Positions 10,060 through 18,929 of a DNA stretch of 64,000 nucleotides are shown one piece after another. Both the position numbers and the translations under genes were made by a program. How positions within the stretch are numbered: position 1 is the first letter of the stretch; each line of letters starts with the position of its first letter. The stretch is taken from assembly GCA_009838735.1 (NCBI GenBank), contig VXQZ01000014.1:1-64000 (forward strand), given 5' to 3'. The notes beneath the pieces were generated by a model. It worked only from the letters and a program-made list of their open reading frames with translations. It did no database searches and was not told the DNA's origin. The stretch is from Chloroflexota bacterium (lineage in GTDB: Bacteria; Chloroflexota; Dehalococcoidia; Bin125).

Positions 10060-10089
10060 TTGACACGATGTTGGATATCTACATATGCT
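10060..10089 (+). promoter_or_regulatory. Putative sigma70-type promoter for the fasciclin gene
   Basis: TTGACA at 10060-10065 is a perfect -35 consensus. An 18-base spacer leads to TATGCT at 10084-10089, a four-of-six match to a -10 box. It lies in the short divergent region between the B12 regulator and the fasciclin lipoprotein, where an autoregulatory or light-responsive operator would be expected. The nearby sequences gatatctacatatg and gcgatatgtcc could be operator half-sites, but this is speculative. Confidence 0.5.
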
Positions 10090-10175
10090 CTGATGGACAT
10101 AGACCGCACGAGACGCGATATGTCCGTCCGGCGAGCGAGTCCGGACGCATGCCGACGCACGATTGGGAGGTCAAC

Positions 10176-11717
10176 ATGCTCGGTCGATCCACGCAAATGC
10201 GAAGTCTGATTCCGGGTCTCGGACCCCGGGCGCTGCTCCGGGCGGGAGGAGTGGCCGTTCTCGGCTTACTCATGGCCCTGGCGGTCGCCTGCTCGGACGA
10301 TGAGCAGGCTCAACCCCAGCCAGAAGCTCAACCGGCCGCGGCTGAACAGCAGGCGCAGCCTCAGACCGAGCAGCAAGAGGTCCAGGAGCAGACCGGCACG
10401 ATCGTCGATATCGCGGTCGCCGACGGCCGCTTTGAGACTCTGGTCGCCGCGGTCACCGCCGCCGAGCTCGTTGAGACCCTGTCCGGCGAGGGTCCCTTCA
10501 CGGTCTTCGCGCCGACCGACGACGCCTTCGCCGCACTGCCCGAAGGCACAGTCACGGCGCTGTTGGAAGACGCCCCGGCGCTGACCAACATCCTGCTCTA
10601 CCACGTCGTCGCCGGCGACGTGCGAGCGGCCGATGTCGTCACGCTCGAGTCCGCGGTCACCGTTCAGGGCGAACCGGTCTCGATCACGGTCGACGGCGAC
10701 AGCGTGCGGATCAACGAAGCCAACGTGGTGATCACGGACATCGTCGCCTCGAACGGCGTGATTCACGTGATCGACGCCGTCCTGCTGCCGCCCGAGCCCG
10801 AGGCGCAGGCGATGCAGGCGCAACAGGAAGAGCAGCAGCAGGAGCCAGAAGATTCCCAGCAGGCGGCGCAGCCTGAACAGCCTGAGCAGCCGGAACAGCT
10901 GGGCACGATCGTCGACATCGCCGTCGCCGACGGCCGCTTCGAGACCCTGGTCGCCGCCGTCACCGCCGCTGGACTTGTCGAGACCCTGTCCGGCGATGGT
11001 CCGTTCACCGTCTTCGCCCCCACCGACGACGCGTTCGCCGCCCTGCCCGAGGGCGCGGTCGAGTCCCTGCTTGAGGACATTCCGGCGCTATCGGCGATCC
11101 TGCTGTACCACGTCGTCGCGGGCGACGTGCGCGCCGCCGATGTCGTCACGCTCGACTCCGCCGTCACGGTGCTCGGCGAAGCGGTCAGCATCACGGTTGA
11201 AGGCGACAGCGTGCGGATCAACGACGCCAACGTGGTGATCACCGACATCGAAGCATCGAACGGCGTGATCCACGTGATCGACGCGGTGCTGTTGCCGCCG
11301 GTGCCGCTCGGCTCAATCGTCGACATCGCCGCGGGGGATGAACGCTTTGAGACCCTGGTCGCCGCCCTGACTGCCGCCGGTCTTGTCGAGACGCTGGCCG
11401 GCGAAGGCCCGTTCACCGTCTTCGCCCCGACCGACGACGCCTTCGCCGCCCTGCCTGAGGGAACCGTGGAAGCCCTGCTCGAGGACATCCCGGCGCTGAC
11501 CGACATCCTGCTCTACCACGTCGTCTCAGGCGACGTCAGAGCCGCCGATGTGGTCACGCTCGAGTCCGCGATCACCGTCCAGGGCGAGTCCGTCTCAGTC
11601 ACCGTCGAGGGCGACAGCGTGCGAATCAACGACGCGCTGGTCATCATCGCCGACATCGAAGCATCGAACGGCGTGATCCACGTGATCGACGCCGTGCTGC
11701 TGGCGCCGACGGAGTAG
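10176..11717 (+). CDS. Lipoprotein with three fasciclin (FAS1) domains
   Basis: The ORF track begins at 10068, but ATG 10176 has a strong ribosome binding site (GGGAGG, five bases upstream) and gives a lipoprotein signal peptide ending in the lipobox LAVAC. The product of about 513 aa then has three near-identical FAS1 domains, each with [17 protein letters not shown] and a [12 protein letters not shown]-type C-terminal strand. Linkers before domains 1 and 2 are rich in Gln, Glu and Pro (for example PEQPEQPEQ). FAS1 domains mediate adhesion or act as exported binding modules. The lipid anchor predicts display on the outer face of the cytoplasmic membrane. Near-identity between domains at DNA level suggests recent internal duplication, and a fourth copy of domain 3 lies at 13785. 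Confidence 0.88.
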   Translation: MLGRSTQMRSLIPGLGPRALLRAGGVAVLGLLMALAVACSDDEQAQPQPEAQPAAAEQQAQPQTEQQEVQEQTGTIVDIAVADGRFETLVAAVTAAELVETLSGEGPFTVFAPTDDAFAALPEGTVTALLEDAPALTNILLYHVVAGDVRAADVVTLESAVTVQGEPVSITVDGDSVRINEANVVITDIVASNGVIHVIDAVLLPPEPEAQAMQAQQEEQQQEPEDSQQAAQPEQPEQPEQLGTIVDIAVADGRFETLVAAVTAAGLVETLSGDGPFTVFAPTDDAFAALPEGAVESLLEDIPALSAILLYHVVAGDVRAADVVTLDSAVTVLGEAVSITVEGDSVRINDANVVITDIEASNGVIHVIDAVLLPPVPLGSIVDIAAGDERFETLVAALTAAGLVETLAGEGPFTVFAPTDDAFAALPEGTVEALLEDIPALTDILLYHVVSGDVRAADVVTLESAITVQGESVSVTVEGDSVRINDALVIIADIEASNGVIHVIDAVLLAPTE

Positions 11718-11728
11718 GGAGAGGCGGA

Positions 11729-11770
11729 CGTTCGGAGCCGGCGCCGTATGCCGCGCGCTGGCTCCGAACG
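11729..11770 (+). terminator. Hairpin between fasciclin and glycosylase genes
   Basis: The arms CGTTCGGAGCC (11729-11739) and GGCTCCGAACG (11760-11770) are a perfect 11-bp inverted repeat around a 20-base GC-rich loop, twelve bases after the fasciclin stop codon. No U run follows, so it may be a weak terminator, attenuator or RNA-stability element. In the duplicated copy (about 14191-14233) the arms read CGCTCAGAGTC and GGCTCCGAGCG. One pair there has changed on both sides, from T:A to C:G, while other positions are imperfect. Confidence 0.5.
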
Positions 11771-11794
11771 CAGATTGAAACCGGGGATGTCCAT

Positions 11795-12241
11795 ATGAGG
11801 CTCTGGTCGCTTCATCCCCGCTACCTCGATCGCACCGGACTCGTCGCTGCCTGGCGTGAGGCGCTGCTGGCCCAGCAGGTGCTCGCCGGCCGCACTCGGG
11901 GCTATCGCAACCACCCTCAGCTAGCGCGGTTCCGGTCGCATCCCCATCCCCCCGCCGCCATCGGCGCCTACCTGGGAGCTGTCGCCGACGAGGCGCAACG
12001 ACGGAACTATCGGTTCGACCGAGCCAAGATCGAGGTTGAGGCGACGAACATTCCGGCGATTCTGGTAGCCGATGGCCAGATGCTGTTCGAGCGGGCTCAT
12101 CTCGCCGCGAAGCTGGCACGTCGCGCGCCTGCCGCGCTCGAACAGCTGGAACAGTCCGCACTGCTGCAGCCGCATCCATGCTTCCGAGTCGTCCCCGGAC
12201 CAGTCGCGAACTGGGAACGGCAGAGGTCTGAGCATCCCTGA
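11795..12241 (+). CDS. Pyrimidine-dimer DNA glycosylase (T4 endonuclease V family)
   Basis: A 148-aa protein with the features of the Pyr_excise family, whose members cut the N-glycosidic bond of UV-induced cyclobutane pyrimidine dimers and nick the resulting abasic site. The N-terminus MRLWSLHPRYLDRTGL is followed by WREALLAQ, whose Glu22 matches the position of the essential Glu23 of T4 endonuclease V. GYRNHPQLARF and NYRFDRAKI are further family-typical segments. The length is normal for the family. A GGGG stretch precedes the ATG. The gene follows the fasciclin gene after the hairpin described above and may be co-expressed. A degenerate paralogue lies at 14238. A UV-repair gene within 2 kb of a B12 photosensor-like regulator suggests a light-stress locus. 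Confidence 0.82.
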   Translation: MRLWSLHPRYLDRTGLVAAWREALLAQQVLAGRTRGYRNHPQLARFRSHPHPPAAIGAYLGAVADEAQRRNYRFDRAKIEVEATNIPAILVADGQMLFERAHLAAKLARRAPAALEQLEQSALLQPHPCFRVVPGPVANWERQRSEHP

Positions 12242-12290
12242 GTAGTGATAGCTCGGACGTCTGGTCGTGAACGAGGTATCCGGTACCGAC

Positions 12291-12575
12291 CTATCCCCAG
12301 TCGCCTCGATCGGCCGGCGACTCATGGTCCACGACCTCGACGATGTCGAGGCTATCGCTGCGAGCAAGTTGGACGGGCTCGAATCCGACTCCCGGTGAGA
12401 TCTCGCAGAACTCAAACCAGCAAGCGCCCAGGGCAGGACACTGCGGGCCATATCCGAGCCGGTACGACTTGCGCAAGAAGAGCGCCGTGTCGACCAGGCC
12501 GCGTTCGTCCGCAATCTAGAACCTGTCCTCGCCGCCGCCGACCCAGATCCGAACCGACCAACCGGCGAGCGGCGC
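12291..12575 (-). pseudogene. Remnant of metalloprotease 3' end
   Basis: Read on the minus strand this encodes RKSYRLGYGPQCPALGACWFEF and FEPVQLARSDSLDIVEVVD, clearly homologous to the last roughly 90 residues of the metalloprotease at 14751 (MYRIGYGPENPALSDCWFEF, FEPVQLGHSDRLDIVEVVD). An in-frame stop interrupts it near 12516 (F-stop in place of FYI) and the rest of the gene is absent. It is the dead end of duplication copy 1. Confidence 0.75.
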
Positions 12576-12662
12576 TACGTTGCGACCGCTCGGCGGCGCA
12601 AGCGAGGCAGGTGAAGAACCGCCAAAGAGATGAGCCCAACTGCCGAGCGGCGCGTGGGCGGT

Positions 12663-13277
12663 CTAGCGCAGCTCGCAATCTCGCACCCTGATGATGTAGC
12701 CCAGCCACGGCCCTTGCACGACGCCTTCAAGTGAGACGCTGTCGCCGGGTCGAAGATTTGCGGCCGCGCCAGCCGCGCCGTCACGCATCACGCATGCGAC
12801 ACTCCAAGGTATCCCGAGGCTCTCTCGATGCCCTAGCAGTTGGATAATCGTGTCGTCGCCAAAGTCACGCCCGAGATCGGTGACCTCACCGCTGATCACC
12901 ATGCGCTGATCGCCATAGTCGCGCTGCGCGGCTACGTTGTTGTCTTCGTACGCCCTGGTGAGCGACGAAGCTGATATCCCTTGGGCATCGCTCGGCCTGT
13001 CCGCTACCTGATCGTCGCCGTTCGAGCGGCGGGTATCGGCCTTTCGGCACTCACCGATCCAGCGAGCTTGTTCCTTCGAGTCCGGGCTGATGAATTCGGC
13101 TGGCGCGGTGTAGCCGCTGTCCGTGTTCAGCGCGATCGGCTGCATGTCGCCGTCCAGAACGCAGATCCAGCGGTGGCCGTTCACGTCGATGATCGGCTCA
13201 GGCGGATAGTTCGCGCCTCCGCAAGCGACCAGGAGCGCGACCGTCGCCATTGCGGCCAATGGAGCGGAGCGCAGCAT
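12663..13277 (-). CDS. Lipoprotein with OB-fold-like (tRNA_anti-like) domain
   Basis: The long ORF-track entry contains an upstream extension. The ATG at 13277 yields 204 aa with a lipoprotein signal peptide (MLRSAPLAAMATVALLVACGG). The C-terminal half, ISGEVTDLGRDFGDDTIIQLLGH through LRPGDSVSLEGVVQG, has the pattern of the tRNA_anti-like OB-fold found in small exported proteins of unknown role. The start codon overlaps by one base the stop codon of the preceding membrane-protein gene (TGATG), so the two are probably translationally coupled. The pair lies between the two copies of the duplication. Confidence 0.65.
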   Translation of the reverse strand: MLRSAPLAAMATVALLVACGGANYPPEPIIDVNGHRWICVLDGDMQPIALNTDSGYTAPAEFISPDSKEQARWIGECRKADTRRSNGDDQVADRPSDAQGISASSLTRAYEDNNVAAQRDYGDQRMVISGEVTDLGRDFGDDTIIQLLGHRESLGIPWSVACVMRDGAAGAAANLRPGDSVSLEGVVQGPWLGYIIRVRDCELR

Positions 13278-13510
13278 CACCCGTCTGCGTCCGGCTGCCT
13301 GGCCTCGGCCAGTCGTATGCGATTGCCGAAGGGCGCGACCAAAGGGCCGATCACGCTCCCGTCCAGCAAGATGACGATTGAGACGAGGGCGTCGCCGGCC
13401 GGTCCAACGCCAGCCCACTTGTTGTAGTCCACCAACTGTTTGGCTGCGTAGAGTAGCGCCGCAGGAACGGCCGCGATCGCGCCGACCAGCGCTCCCACAA
13501 TCAATCGCAT
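13277..13510 (-). CDS. Small membrane protein of unknown function
   Basis: The ATG at 13510 is preceded by GGAGGTG at good spacing and gives a 77-aa protein starting MRLIVGALVGAIAAVPAALLYAA, a single strong N-terminal transmembrane helix or uncleaved signal. A second hydrophobic patch (ALVSIVILLDGSVIGPLVAPF) could be a second helix. The stop overlaps the start of the lipoprotein gene downstream. The function is unknown; the coupling suggests the two products act together at the membrane. Confidence 0.6.
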   Translation of the reverse strand: MRLIVGALVGAIAAVPAALLYAAKQLVDYNKWAGVGPAGDALVSIVILLDGSVIGPLVAPFGNRIRLAEARQPDADG

Positions 13511-13784
13511 GAGACACCTCCGCGCCGCAGAGCACACGGCCGATTCAAGAGAGTACTCCCAGCGGTAGTCGCCGCAGTGATGTAGGTTCGGCTGGATTGG
13601 CGCGTCCCAAACCCCTTGCAAGTTGAGAGTTGCTTCAGCTGTTTCATCGTCTGTAGCGGCAATGGAGACTTCGAGTGATTCTGCTTCTCCGACGCGAAGG
13701 TAACGGGCTGTGCTCGTGCTCTACGGATGGGTCACGTAGGCGGTTCCTTCAAGCTTCTCTGCCCCTAGCAACCTCCGTCACTCA

Positions 13785-14179
13785 CAATCGCCGCGGGCGA
13801 TGAACGCTTCAGGACCTTGGTCGCTGCCCTGACTGCCGCCGGACTCGTCGAGTCGCTGGCCGGCGAAGGCCCGTTCACCGTCTTCGCCCCGACGGACGAC
13901 GCCTTCGCCGACCTGCCCGAGGGCAGAGTGTAAGTTCTGCTCGAGGACAATCCCGCGCTGACCGACATCCTGCTCTACTACGTAGTCGCGGGCGACGTGC
14001 GAGCCGCTGATGTCGTCACCCTCGAGTCCGCCGTCACGGTCCAGGGCGACTCGGTGTTGACCACCGTCGAGGGCGACGGCGCGCGGATTAACGACGCGCT
14101 GGTCATCATCGTCGAAATCGAAGCTTCGAAGGGCGTGATCCATGTGATCGGCGCCATGCTGCTACCGACGACGGAGTAA
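13785..14179 (+). pseudogene. Degenerate FAS1 domain (duplicate of fasciclin domain 3)
   Basis: In one frame this reads [39 protein letters not shown], then TAA, then [19 protein letters not shown] and so on to LLPTTE. It matches domain 3 of the lipoprotein at 10176, with the Glu codon of TVEALLED changed to a stop. There is no start codon, signal peptide or upstream domain. It is the left end of duplication copy 2. Confidence 0.85.
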
Positions 14180-15035
14180 CTAGAGGCGAACGCTCAGAGT
14201 CGGCGCCGTACTCCGCCCTCCGGCTCCGAGCGTCCATTTGAGCCGGGGATGTCCAGACGAGCCCCTGGACGCTGCATCCCTCTACTCCGACCGCGCCGGG
14301 CTAGTCGCTCTCTGGCGCGAGGCGCTGCTTGCCAACCAGGTGCTCGCGGGCCAGATTCGGGGCTATCGCACCCACCCTCAGCTGGCCCGTCTCCGCTCGC
14401 ATCCCCATCCCAACGCTGCCATCGGCGTCTACCTGGAAGCCGTCGCCGACGAGGCGCTGCGACGCAACTATCGGTTCGACCGAGCCAAGTTCGAGGTCGA
14501 AGCGCCGAACATTCCCGCGACTGGGGTCACCGATGGCCAAGTGCTGTTTGAGCGGGCTGATCTCGTGTCGAAGCTGGCTCGTAGAGAACCAGTGGCGCTC
14601 AAACGGCTGGAACAGACCCCACTGCTGCAGCCGCATCTCTGTTTACGAATCATCCGGGACCCGACGCGGACTGGGAACGGCAGAGGTCTGATCATCCCTG
14701 TGCAGTGGGCGCTCAAATGTCAGGCGGTTCACGAAGCATCCCAGACCGCCCTACTCGCAGCCGGCTCGATTGGCCAGCGACTCAAGGTCCACGACCTCAA
14801 CGATGTCGAGGCGGTCGCTGTGACCAAGCTGGACGGGCTCGAATCCAACTCCCGGTGAAGACTCGCCGAACTCGAACCAGCAATCACTCAGGGCGGGATT
14901 CTCGGGGCCGTAACCGATCCGATACATCCTGTCAGCGAAGAGCGCCGTCTCGACGAGGCCCTGTTCGTCCGTGATGTAGAACCTGTTCTCACTGCCGCCA
15001 ATCCAGATGCGGACCGTCCAACCGGCCAGCGGCGC
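13787..15035. repeat. Direct duplication, copy 2 (about 1.25 kb)
   Basis: This is the second copy of the segment at 11320-12570. Here FAS1 carries a nonsense mutation and the glycosylase has lost its start and shifted frame. The metalloprotease end is the intact one, continuing into the full gene to 16496. Between the copies lie the two small membrane/lipoprotein genes. Confidence 0.8.
14238..14858 (+). pseudogene. Decayed pyrimidine-dimer glycosylase paralogue
   Basis: The body (AGLVALWREALLANQVLAG, GYRTHPQLARLRSHPHP, NYRFDRAKFEVEAPNIPA) is highly similar to the intact glycosylase at 11795. The position matching its ATG is ACG, and one C is missing from the CCCC after the HP codons. The conserved N-terminal residues are therefore out of frame, and the open frame begins only at an upstream TTG. 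The original stop is also lost, so the frame runs on antisense into the metalloprotease. In this family the N-terminus forms part of the active site, so I regard it as non-functional. Confidence 0.75.
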
Positions 15036-16496
15036 ACCGGCACCGTCTTCGAACTTGAGCGTGAGCGTTCCGATGTCACCGGCGATGTCTGCGTGGTACT
15101 CCCGGAAGCGCTCCAGGAAACTGGCATAGTTCTCTGCGAACGCCTGATGGAACGCTTGCCGCCAGTCAATCGTCTGGCCGGTGCTCGCATCGGGTGTGGT
15201 GAGCAAACGCCAATACTCAAGCATCGCCCTTGGTCCGTGTTCACGCCTGAGCAGTTCCACGGCGACCGCGCCGACGGTGTACGGCGCGTCGTCCAACGTC
15301 GGACCGGTCGAGGCGAGGCTCCGAACGCGCGCATTCCATTCAGAGCGATCATCCTTGATCTCGATATGGTGCTCGGTCCACTCCGCCTGTCCTTCGATTA
15401 TCCAAAACGGAAGTTCCTGTCGATCCAGCCAGCCGTATGCGGGCGACAGCTGGCTCTGTACGACATGGGCATATTCGTGCACCATGAGCGAGAGCCCCGG
15501 CCCGTCGGACGCGGCGAAGTTCGATTCGTGCGCGAAGAGGTCGGTAGCGCTGCCCCAGCCGCCGCGGGTCCAAAAGCTTGGTTCGAAGTACTCAGGAGCA
15601 GCTGTGCCGATCTTGTCGAGATACTGCTGATAGGTTCCATACGCTGTCACCTTCAGGGTTGCGGGATCCGCTTGGACGGCGAAGGTGTCGGCAAAGTAGA
15701 ACAGCGTTGTTTCGAGTGCAGACCTGAAGTTCTCTTGCGTTTGCGGTGATGCCTCCCCGAAGAACTGGATCGTGGGCAAGACTCCCGTTGGTTGGAGCCA
15801 GATCACTGGGCGGCTGACCTTGACCCAGAGCGCGGCGCCGAAGGCTAGCTGCGGCGTCGCGCTTGATTCGCGGTTCATCGGGAGCTCGTGGAGGTCGAAT
15901 CCTTGCCCTTCCTCCGACCAGAGTCCGACGCGCTCGAGTGATCCTCCGATACCGCGCACGACCCAATCGAGAGGCGCCCCGTCGCGACCCAGCCAAGAGA
16001 CCAGGTTCCAACCGCTCTGGAGCTCGACCGTTCCCTGGGCCGGCCGCCGCATCCGCTCCCAGTCAACAGGCCGTTCGCCGCCGATCCTCAGCACCAGGCT
16101 CATGCCCGGCGCAACATCTCGCAGCGTCCACAATGGAGCAGGCACGGCCGGAGCCGCAAACTGGAATCGTTGCTGGTCCGCGTCCCACGCCCAGACGCCC
16201 TGAATCTGAGGCACCGAAGAGAACAGCGAGTCAACCGGTGCGGCCGCTTCGGTCCAGCCGACGTAGTTGCCGCCTGGTTGCAGCCGGACGGTGTAAGTCT
16301 CAGGTTGCTCAGCAGCCCCATCCCCCGACGCGACCGCCGCCCCCAGGGTCAGGACGACGCAGAGAGTGAGGGCCGAGGCGATCAGCCGCCGAAGGAAGCG
16401 CTGCCTCGACACCGAGACCCGCTTCAACGCTCCTGGACTGGACGCGTTGGGCGAGTAACCCCTCTCCTGTCCCGCAAACCGAGGTGCCGTGGACAT
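14751..16496 (-). CDS. Secreted zinc metalloprotease, HEYAH
   Basis: The ATG at 16496 lies one base after the stop codon of the upstream metalloprotease gene, giving 581 aa; the ORF track extends further to 16628. A basic stretch and hydrophobic segment (RRLIASALTLCVVLTLGAAVA) form a signal peptide or anchor. Two GxNxxxW modules follow (PGGNYVGW, SGWNLVSW). The catalytic site is HEYAH (ORF residues 384-388), followed by WIIEGQAEW as the presumed Glu ligand. The C-terminus contains LTLKFEDGAGAPLAGWTV, a degenerate regulatory-like domain. The last 280 bases are shared with duplication copy 1 and overlap the antisense glycosylase relic. With the 16498 gene it forms a two-gene protease operon. 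Confidence 0.77.
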   Translation of the reverse strand: MSTAPRFAGQERGYSPNASSPGALKRVSVSRQRFLRRLIASALTLCVVLTLGAAVASGDGAAEQPETYTVRLQPGGNYVGWTEAAAPVDSLFSSVPQIQGVWAWDADQQRFQFAAPAVPAPLWTLRDVAPGMSLVLRIGGERPVDWERMRRPAQGTVELQSGWNLVSWLGRDGAPLDWVVRGIGGSLERVGLWSEEGQGFDLHELPMNRESSATPQLAFGAALWVKVSRPVIWLQPTGVLPTIQFFGEASPQTQENFRSALETTLFYFADTFAVQADPATLKVTAYGTYQQYLDKIGTAAPEYFEPSFWTRGGWGSATDLFAHESNFAASDGPGLSLMVHEYAHVVQSQLSPAYGWLDRQELPFWIIEGQAEWTEHHIEIKDDRSEWNARVRSLASTGPTLDDAPYTVGAVAVELLRREHGPRAMLEYWRLLTTPDASTGQTIDWRQAFHQAFAENYASFLERFREYHADIAGDIGTLTLKFEDGAGAPLAGWTVRIWIGGSENRFYITDEQGLVETALFADRMYRIGYGPENPALSDCWFEFGESSPGVGFEPVQLGHSDRLDIVEVVDLESLANRAGCE

Positions 16497-16497
16497 G

Positions 16498-18498
16498 TCA
16501 GGGACACCGATCGAACGGGAGTACGACTGTGGTGGAGTGCAGTTCGGACGCCGTGAACTCAACAAGTATCTCGGCATCCAGTCTCCAGACCAAGAATCGG
16601 CCACTCGCGTGTCCGCTGTGGCACGCATAGGACAGGGGCAGTGCGATGATGGCCTTGTACTCCTCGGCCGCTGGGGCGTAAACGCTGAAGCTGCCGCTGG
16701 CGTCTGTCTCTATTCCTCGCGGCCAACCCCCTTCTTCGTGATAGACGAAGATCATTGCTTCGGACACAGGCGTCCTGTCGCGGTGCAGTACTCGACCAGC
16801 AATCAGACGATCTCCGGCCTCTCCGCGATACGAAATGCGACCTGGGAGGCCGCTGCGCCAGTCGTCGAAGTCGTCGTAGAAGTCATCGACCGACACGCCA
16901 TAGGTATCGAGAAACGCCGACTCCCAGTCCCTGCTGACGCCCAACTCAACCCCTGACCTGGCACTCTCGGAACCGAGGTTGCGATAGAACTCGAGGAGAT
17001 CTCCGACATCCTCTCGGCCCAGGAGCAAATCGACAGCGGCGTAGCCGAGAACGTACATGTATCCCGGATAGGGATCCGTCCCGCCGTAACCGCCGTATGG
17101 AGGATCAAAGCCATCCAGATCGGGCCCTCGGCTTGCCGCGTCCATTGCGCGGTGCCGCAGGGAGTTGAAATGCCCCTGCTGGCCATCGCTCATCGCATGA
17201 CGGGCTTCGGCCCACAGTGCTGTGCCCTCGACCATCCACTGCGGTTCGATCCGGGGAGTGGCACTGAGTTGCATCTGCAGCACATGGAAGTACTCGTGAC
17301 TCAGGGTGTATCGGACGTTTCTGCACCGCGTAGACGTGCCAACGACTAGCAGGCGGCCGGTTGGAGCCGCCCATCCGCAGCGATCATTGGAGACGACAAT
17401 CTTGAGGGCAAACGCATCCGCCTGTACCCCATAGCCCTGCCCATAGAACTCAAGCACCGAGCGAACGTCTTCGCGTACGCGCCCTTGAAGCTGCGCCGAA
17501 GCGCCCTCCGGAAACTCGATGGTGGGCGTCACGTACGTTGGCTGAAGCCAGTTGAGAGATTGACTGACGGTCACCTTCAGCGGGTCACCGCGATTAACGA
17601 GTTCCCTCCTGGCGGCGTTGTCGGGACTGGCGGCCTCGAAGAGCGCGTCGCCGTGCTGAGCGCTTATCAGCGCCCGGCCAATGCCCTTCGTGACTTGCTC
17701 GAGTTTCGAGCCGTCCCGCCCCGCCCAGGAAACCCAGTTCTCTCCTTCGAGCAGTCTGACCGTTCCCGCAGCCGGCGAGTGCGGACGCTCCCACTCAATC
17801 GGCTGGTGGCCACCTGAGCGAATCATCACGCTCATTCCCGGCTGGAGAGCTTCCAGGCCGCCCGCGGCCGGGATCAGACCGGGGAGCGCATAGGAGCGGG
17901 CGTTCTCCTCCAGATCATGCCGATGCATCGATACGATCTGCGGCGCGTCCTCGAACAGCGCGGCGGCCGATTGCGAGCCGGCGCCTGTTCGTACAGTCGC
18001 GGACGTGCCCGGTTTTAGCACCTCAAGGGTCCAGTGCGCAGAGCTGATGTACCGCAGAGCGAACAGCCAGCGCCGCGCTGGAGCATCCCAGTGGTAGACA
18101 AGTGCGATGTCCGGTGCGGCCTGGAACAGGGCGTCGACCGACAGGGGTTCAGCGCCAACGCTGATCACTGCCGACGATTCCGCAGATATCTCAACAAGCG
18201 GTTCGGCGCTCAGATTGACGTCCGGCATCGCGTAGTCATAGCGACCCGCGCTCGGGCTCCACCGGTAGACGAGCTCGATCTCTGGGATGTCGTCAAACAA
18301 CTCATCGACTTGGAGAGGCTCAGCGACCCAGCCGACGAAGTTGTCGCCTGGAAACAGGGTCGTCGTAACTGTGTCCGATGATGTGGTCTCAGAAGAGTCA
18401 ACTGAGCGTGAGTGGATGAGTGTAATCAGCAGCGCGATCGCAATGCCGCCCATCAACGCAACAGACAATCGCCTGGCGCCCGATGCTGAAGTGCGCAC
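16498..18498 (-). CDS. Secreted zinc metalloprotease, HEYFH, with multiple N-terminal modules
   Basis: A 666-aa product from a GTG start with an N-terminal hydrophobic segment (LSVALMGGIAIALLITLI). It has the most extensive N-terminal region of the family: three consecutive modules recur with an LF-x-x-x-P-x-I-x-x-V-Y-x-W core (IPEIELVYRW, APDIALVYHW, APQIVSMHRH), then EGENWVSW. The active site HEYFH is at 401-405, with WMVEGTALWAEA after it. A short regulatory-like segment (AGRVLHRDRTPVSEA) lies near the C-terminus. The stop is one base before the ATG of the next metalloprotease, indicating an operon and presumably a common target or assembly. Confidence 0.77.
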   Translation of the reverse strand: MRTSASGARRLSVALMGGIAIALLITLIHSRSVDSSETTSSDTVTTTLFPGDNFVGWVAEPLQVDELFDDIPEIELVYRWSPSAGRYDYAMPDVNLSAEPLVEISAESSAVISVGAEPLSVDALFQAAPDIALVYHWDAPARRWLFALRYISSAHWTLEVLKPGTSATVRTGAGSQSAAALFEDAPQIVSMHRHDLEENARSYALPGLIPAAGGLEALQPGMSVMIRSGGHQPIEWERPHSPAAGTVRLLEGENWVSWAGRDGSKLEQVTKGIGRALISAQHGDALFEAASPDNAARRELVNRGDPLKVTVSQSLNWLQPTYVTPTIEFPEGASAQLQGRVREDVRSVLEFYGQGYGVQADAFALKIVVSNDRCGWAAPTGRLLVVGTSTRCRNVRYTLSHEYFHVLQMQLSATPRIEPQWMVEGTALWAEARHAMSDGQQGHFNSLRHRAMDAASRGPDLDGFDPPYGGYGGTDPYPGYMYVLGYAAVDLLLGREDVGDLLEFYRNLGSESARSGVELGVSRDWESAFLDTYGVSVDDFYDDFDDWRSGLPGRISYRGEAGDRLIAGRVLHRDRTPVSEAMIFVYHEEGGWPRGIETDASGSFSVYAPAAEEYKAIIALPLSYACHSGHASGRFLVWRLDAEILVEFTASELHSTTVVLPFDRCP

Positions 18499-18592
18499 GA
18501 TTGGAGTCCGCCCCCTATAGGTGCTGTTCGTTCGCAGTCGTCGGTGGGTACTAGTGGACGCTGTTTCCAGGATAGACCAGCGAAACGGCCAG

Positions 18593-18929
18593 CTAGCGGA
18601 ATGATGGGGGCAAAGGGGGTCCTTGGGTGACCTCTGCCTCGAATTGCTGACGGTCTGTCACGAAGCGGAGAAGTCGCTCGTCTCGGTCGGCCCAACGGAC
18701 CGGACTGTCGCAGATCGCGACGATTGCCGTGATCGCGTCGCTGAGCGGCGAAGTGCGCGAAGGAGCGTGCGTGGTCCTCGAAGGATGACAACCGCTCATC
18801 GCGCTCCCGAAGCCGCACGACATCGCGGTTGGTTGACTTCAATAGGCAGATGAAGCAGCAGATTCGCGGCCGCTCGCGGTTCAGTTCAACCGGGATGACC
18901 GAGAAGTCGGCCTTATGCGCCCAATCCAC
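18593..18929 (-). pseudogene. Frameshifted hypothetical gene
   Basis: On the minus strand a GTG-started frame reads VDWAHKADFSVIPVELNRERPRICCF and on to FEDHARSFAHFAA. After a one-base shift near 18750 a second frame continues smoothly as AITAIVAICDSPVRWADRDERLLRFVTDRQQFEAEVTQG. The similar residue character across the break (DERLSSF, DERLLRF) suggests one protein of about 110 aa broken by a frameshift, or a sequencing error. The family was not recognised. It lies upstream of the metalloprotease operon on the same strand. Confidence 0.4.

Larger units (their letters stand above)
11320..12570. repeat. Direct duplication, copy 1 (about 1.25 kb)
   Basis: This segment covers the third FAS1 domain, the glycosylase gene and a metalloprotease 3'-end remnant. 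It aligns by eye throughout with 13787-15035 in the same orientation. In this copy FAS1 and glycosylase are intact and the metalloprotease end is dead. Confidence 0.8.
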
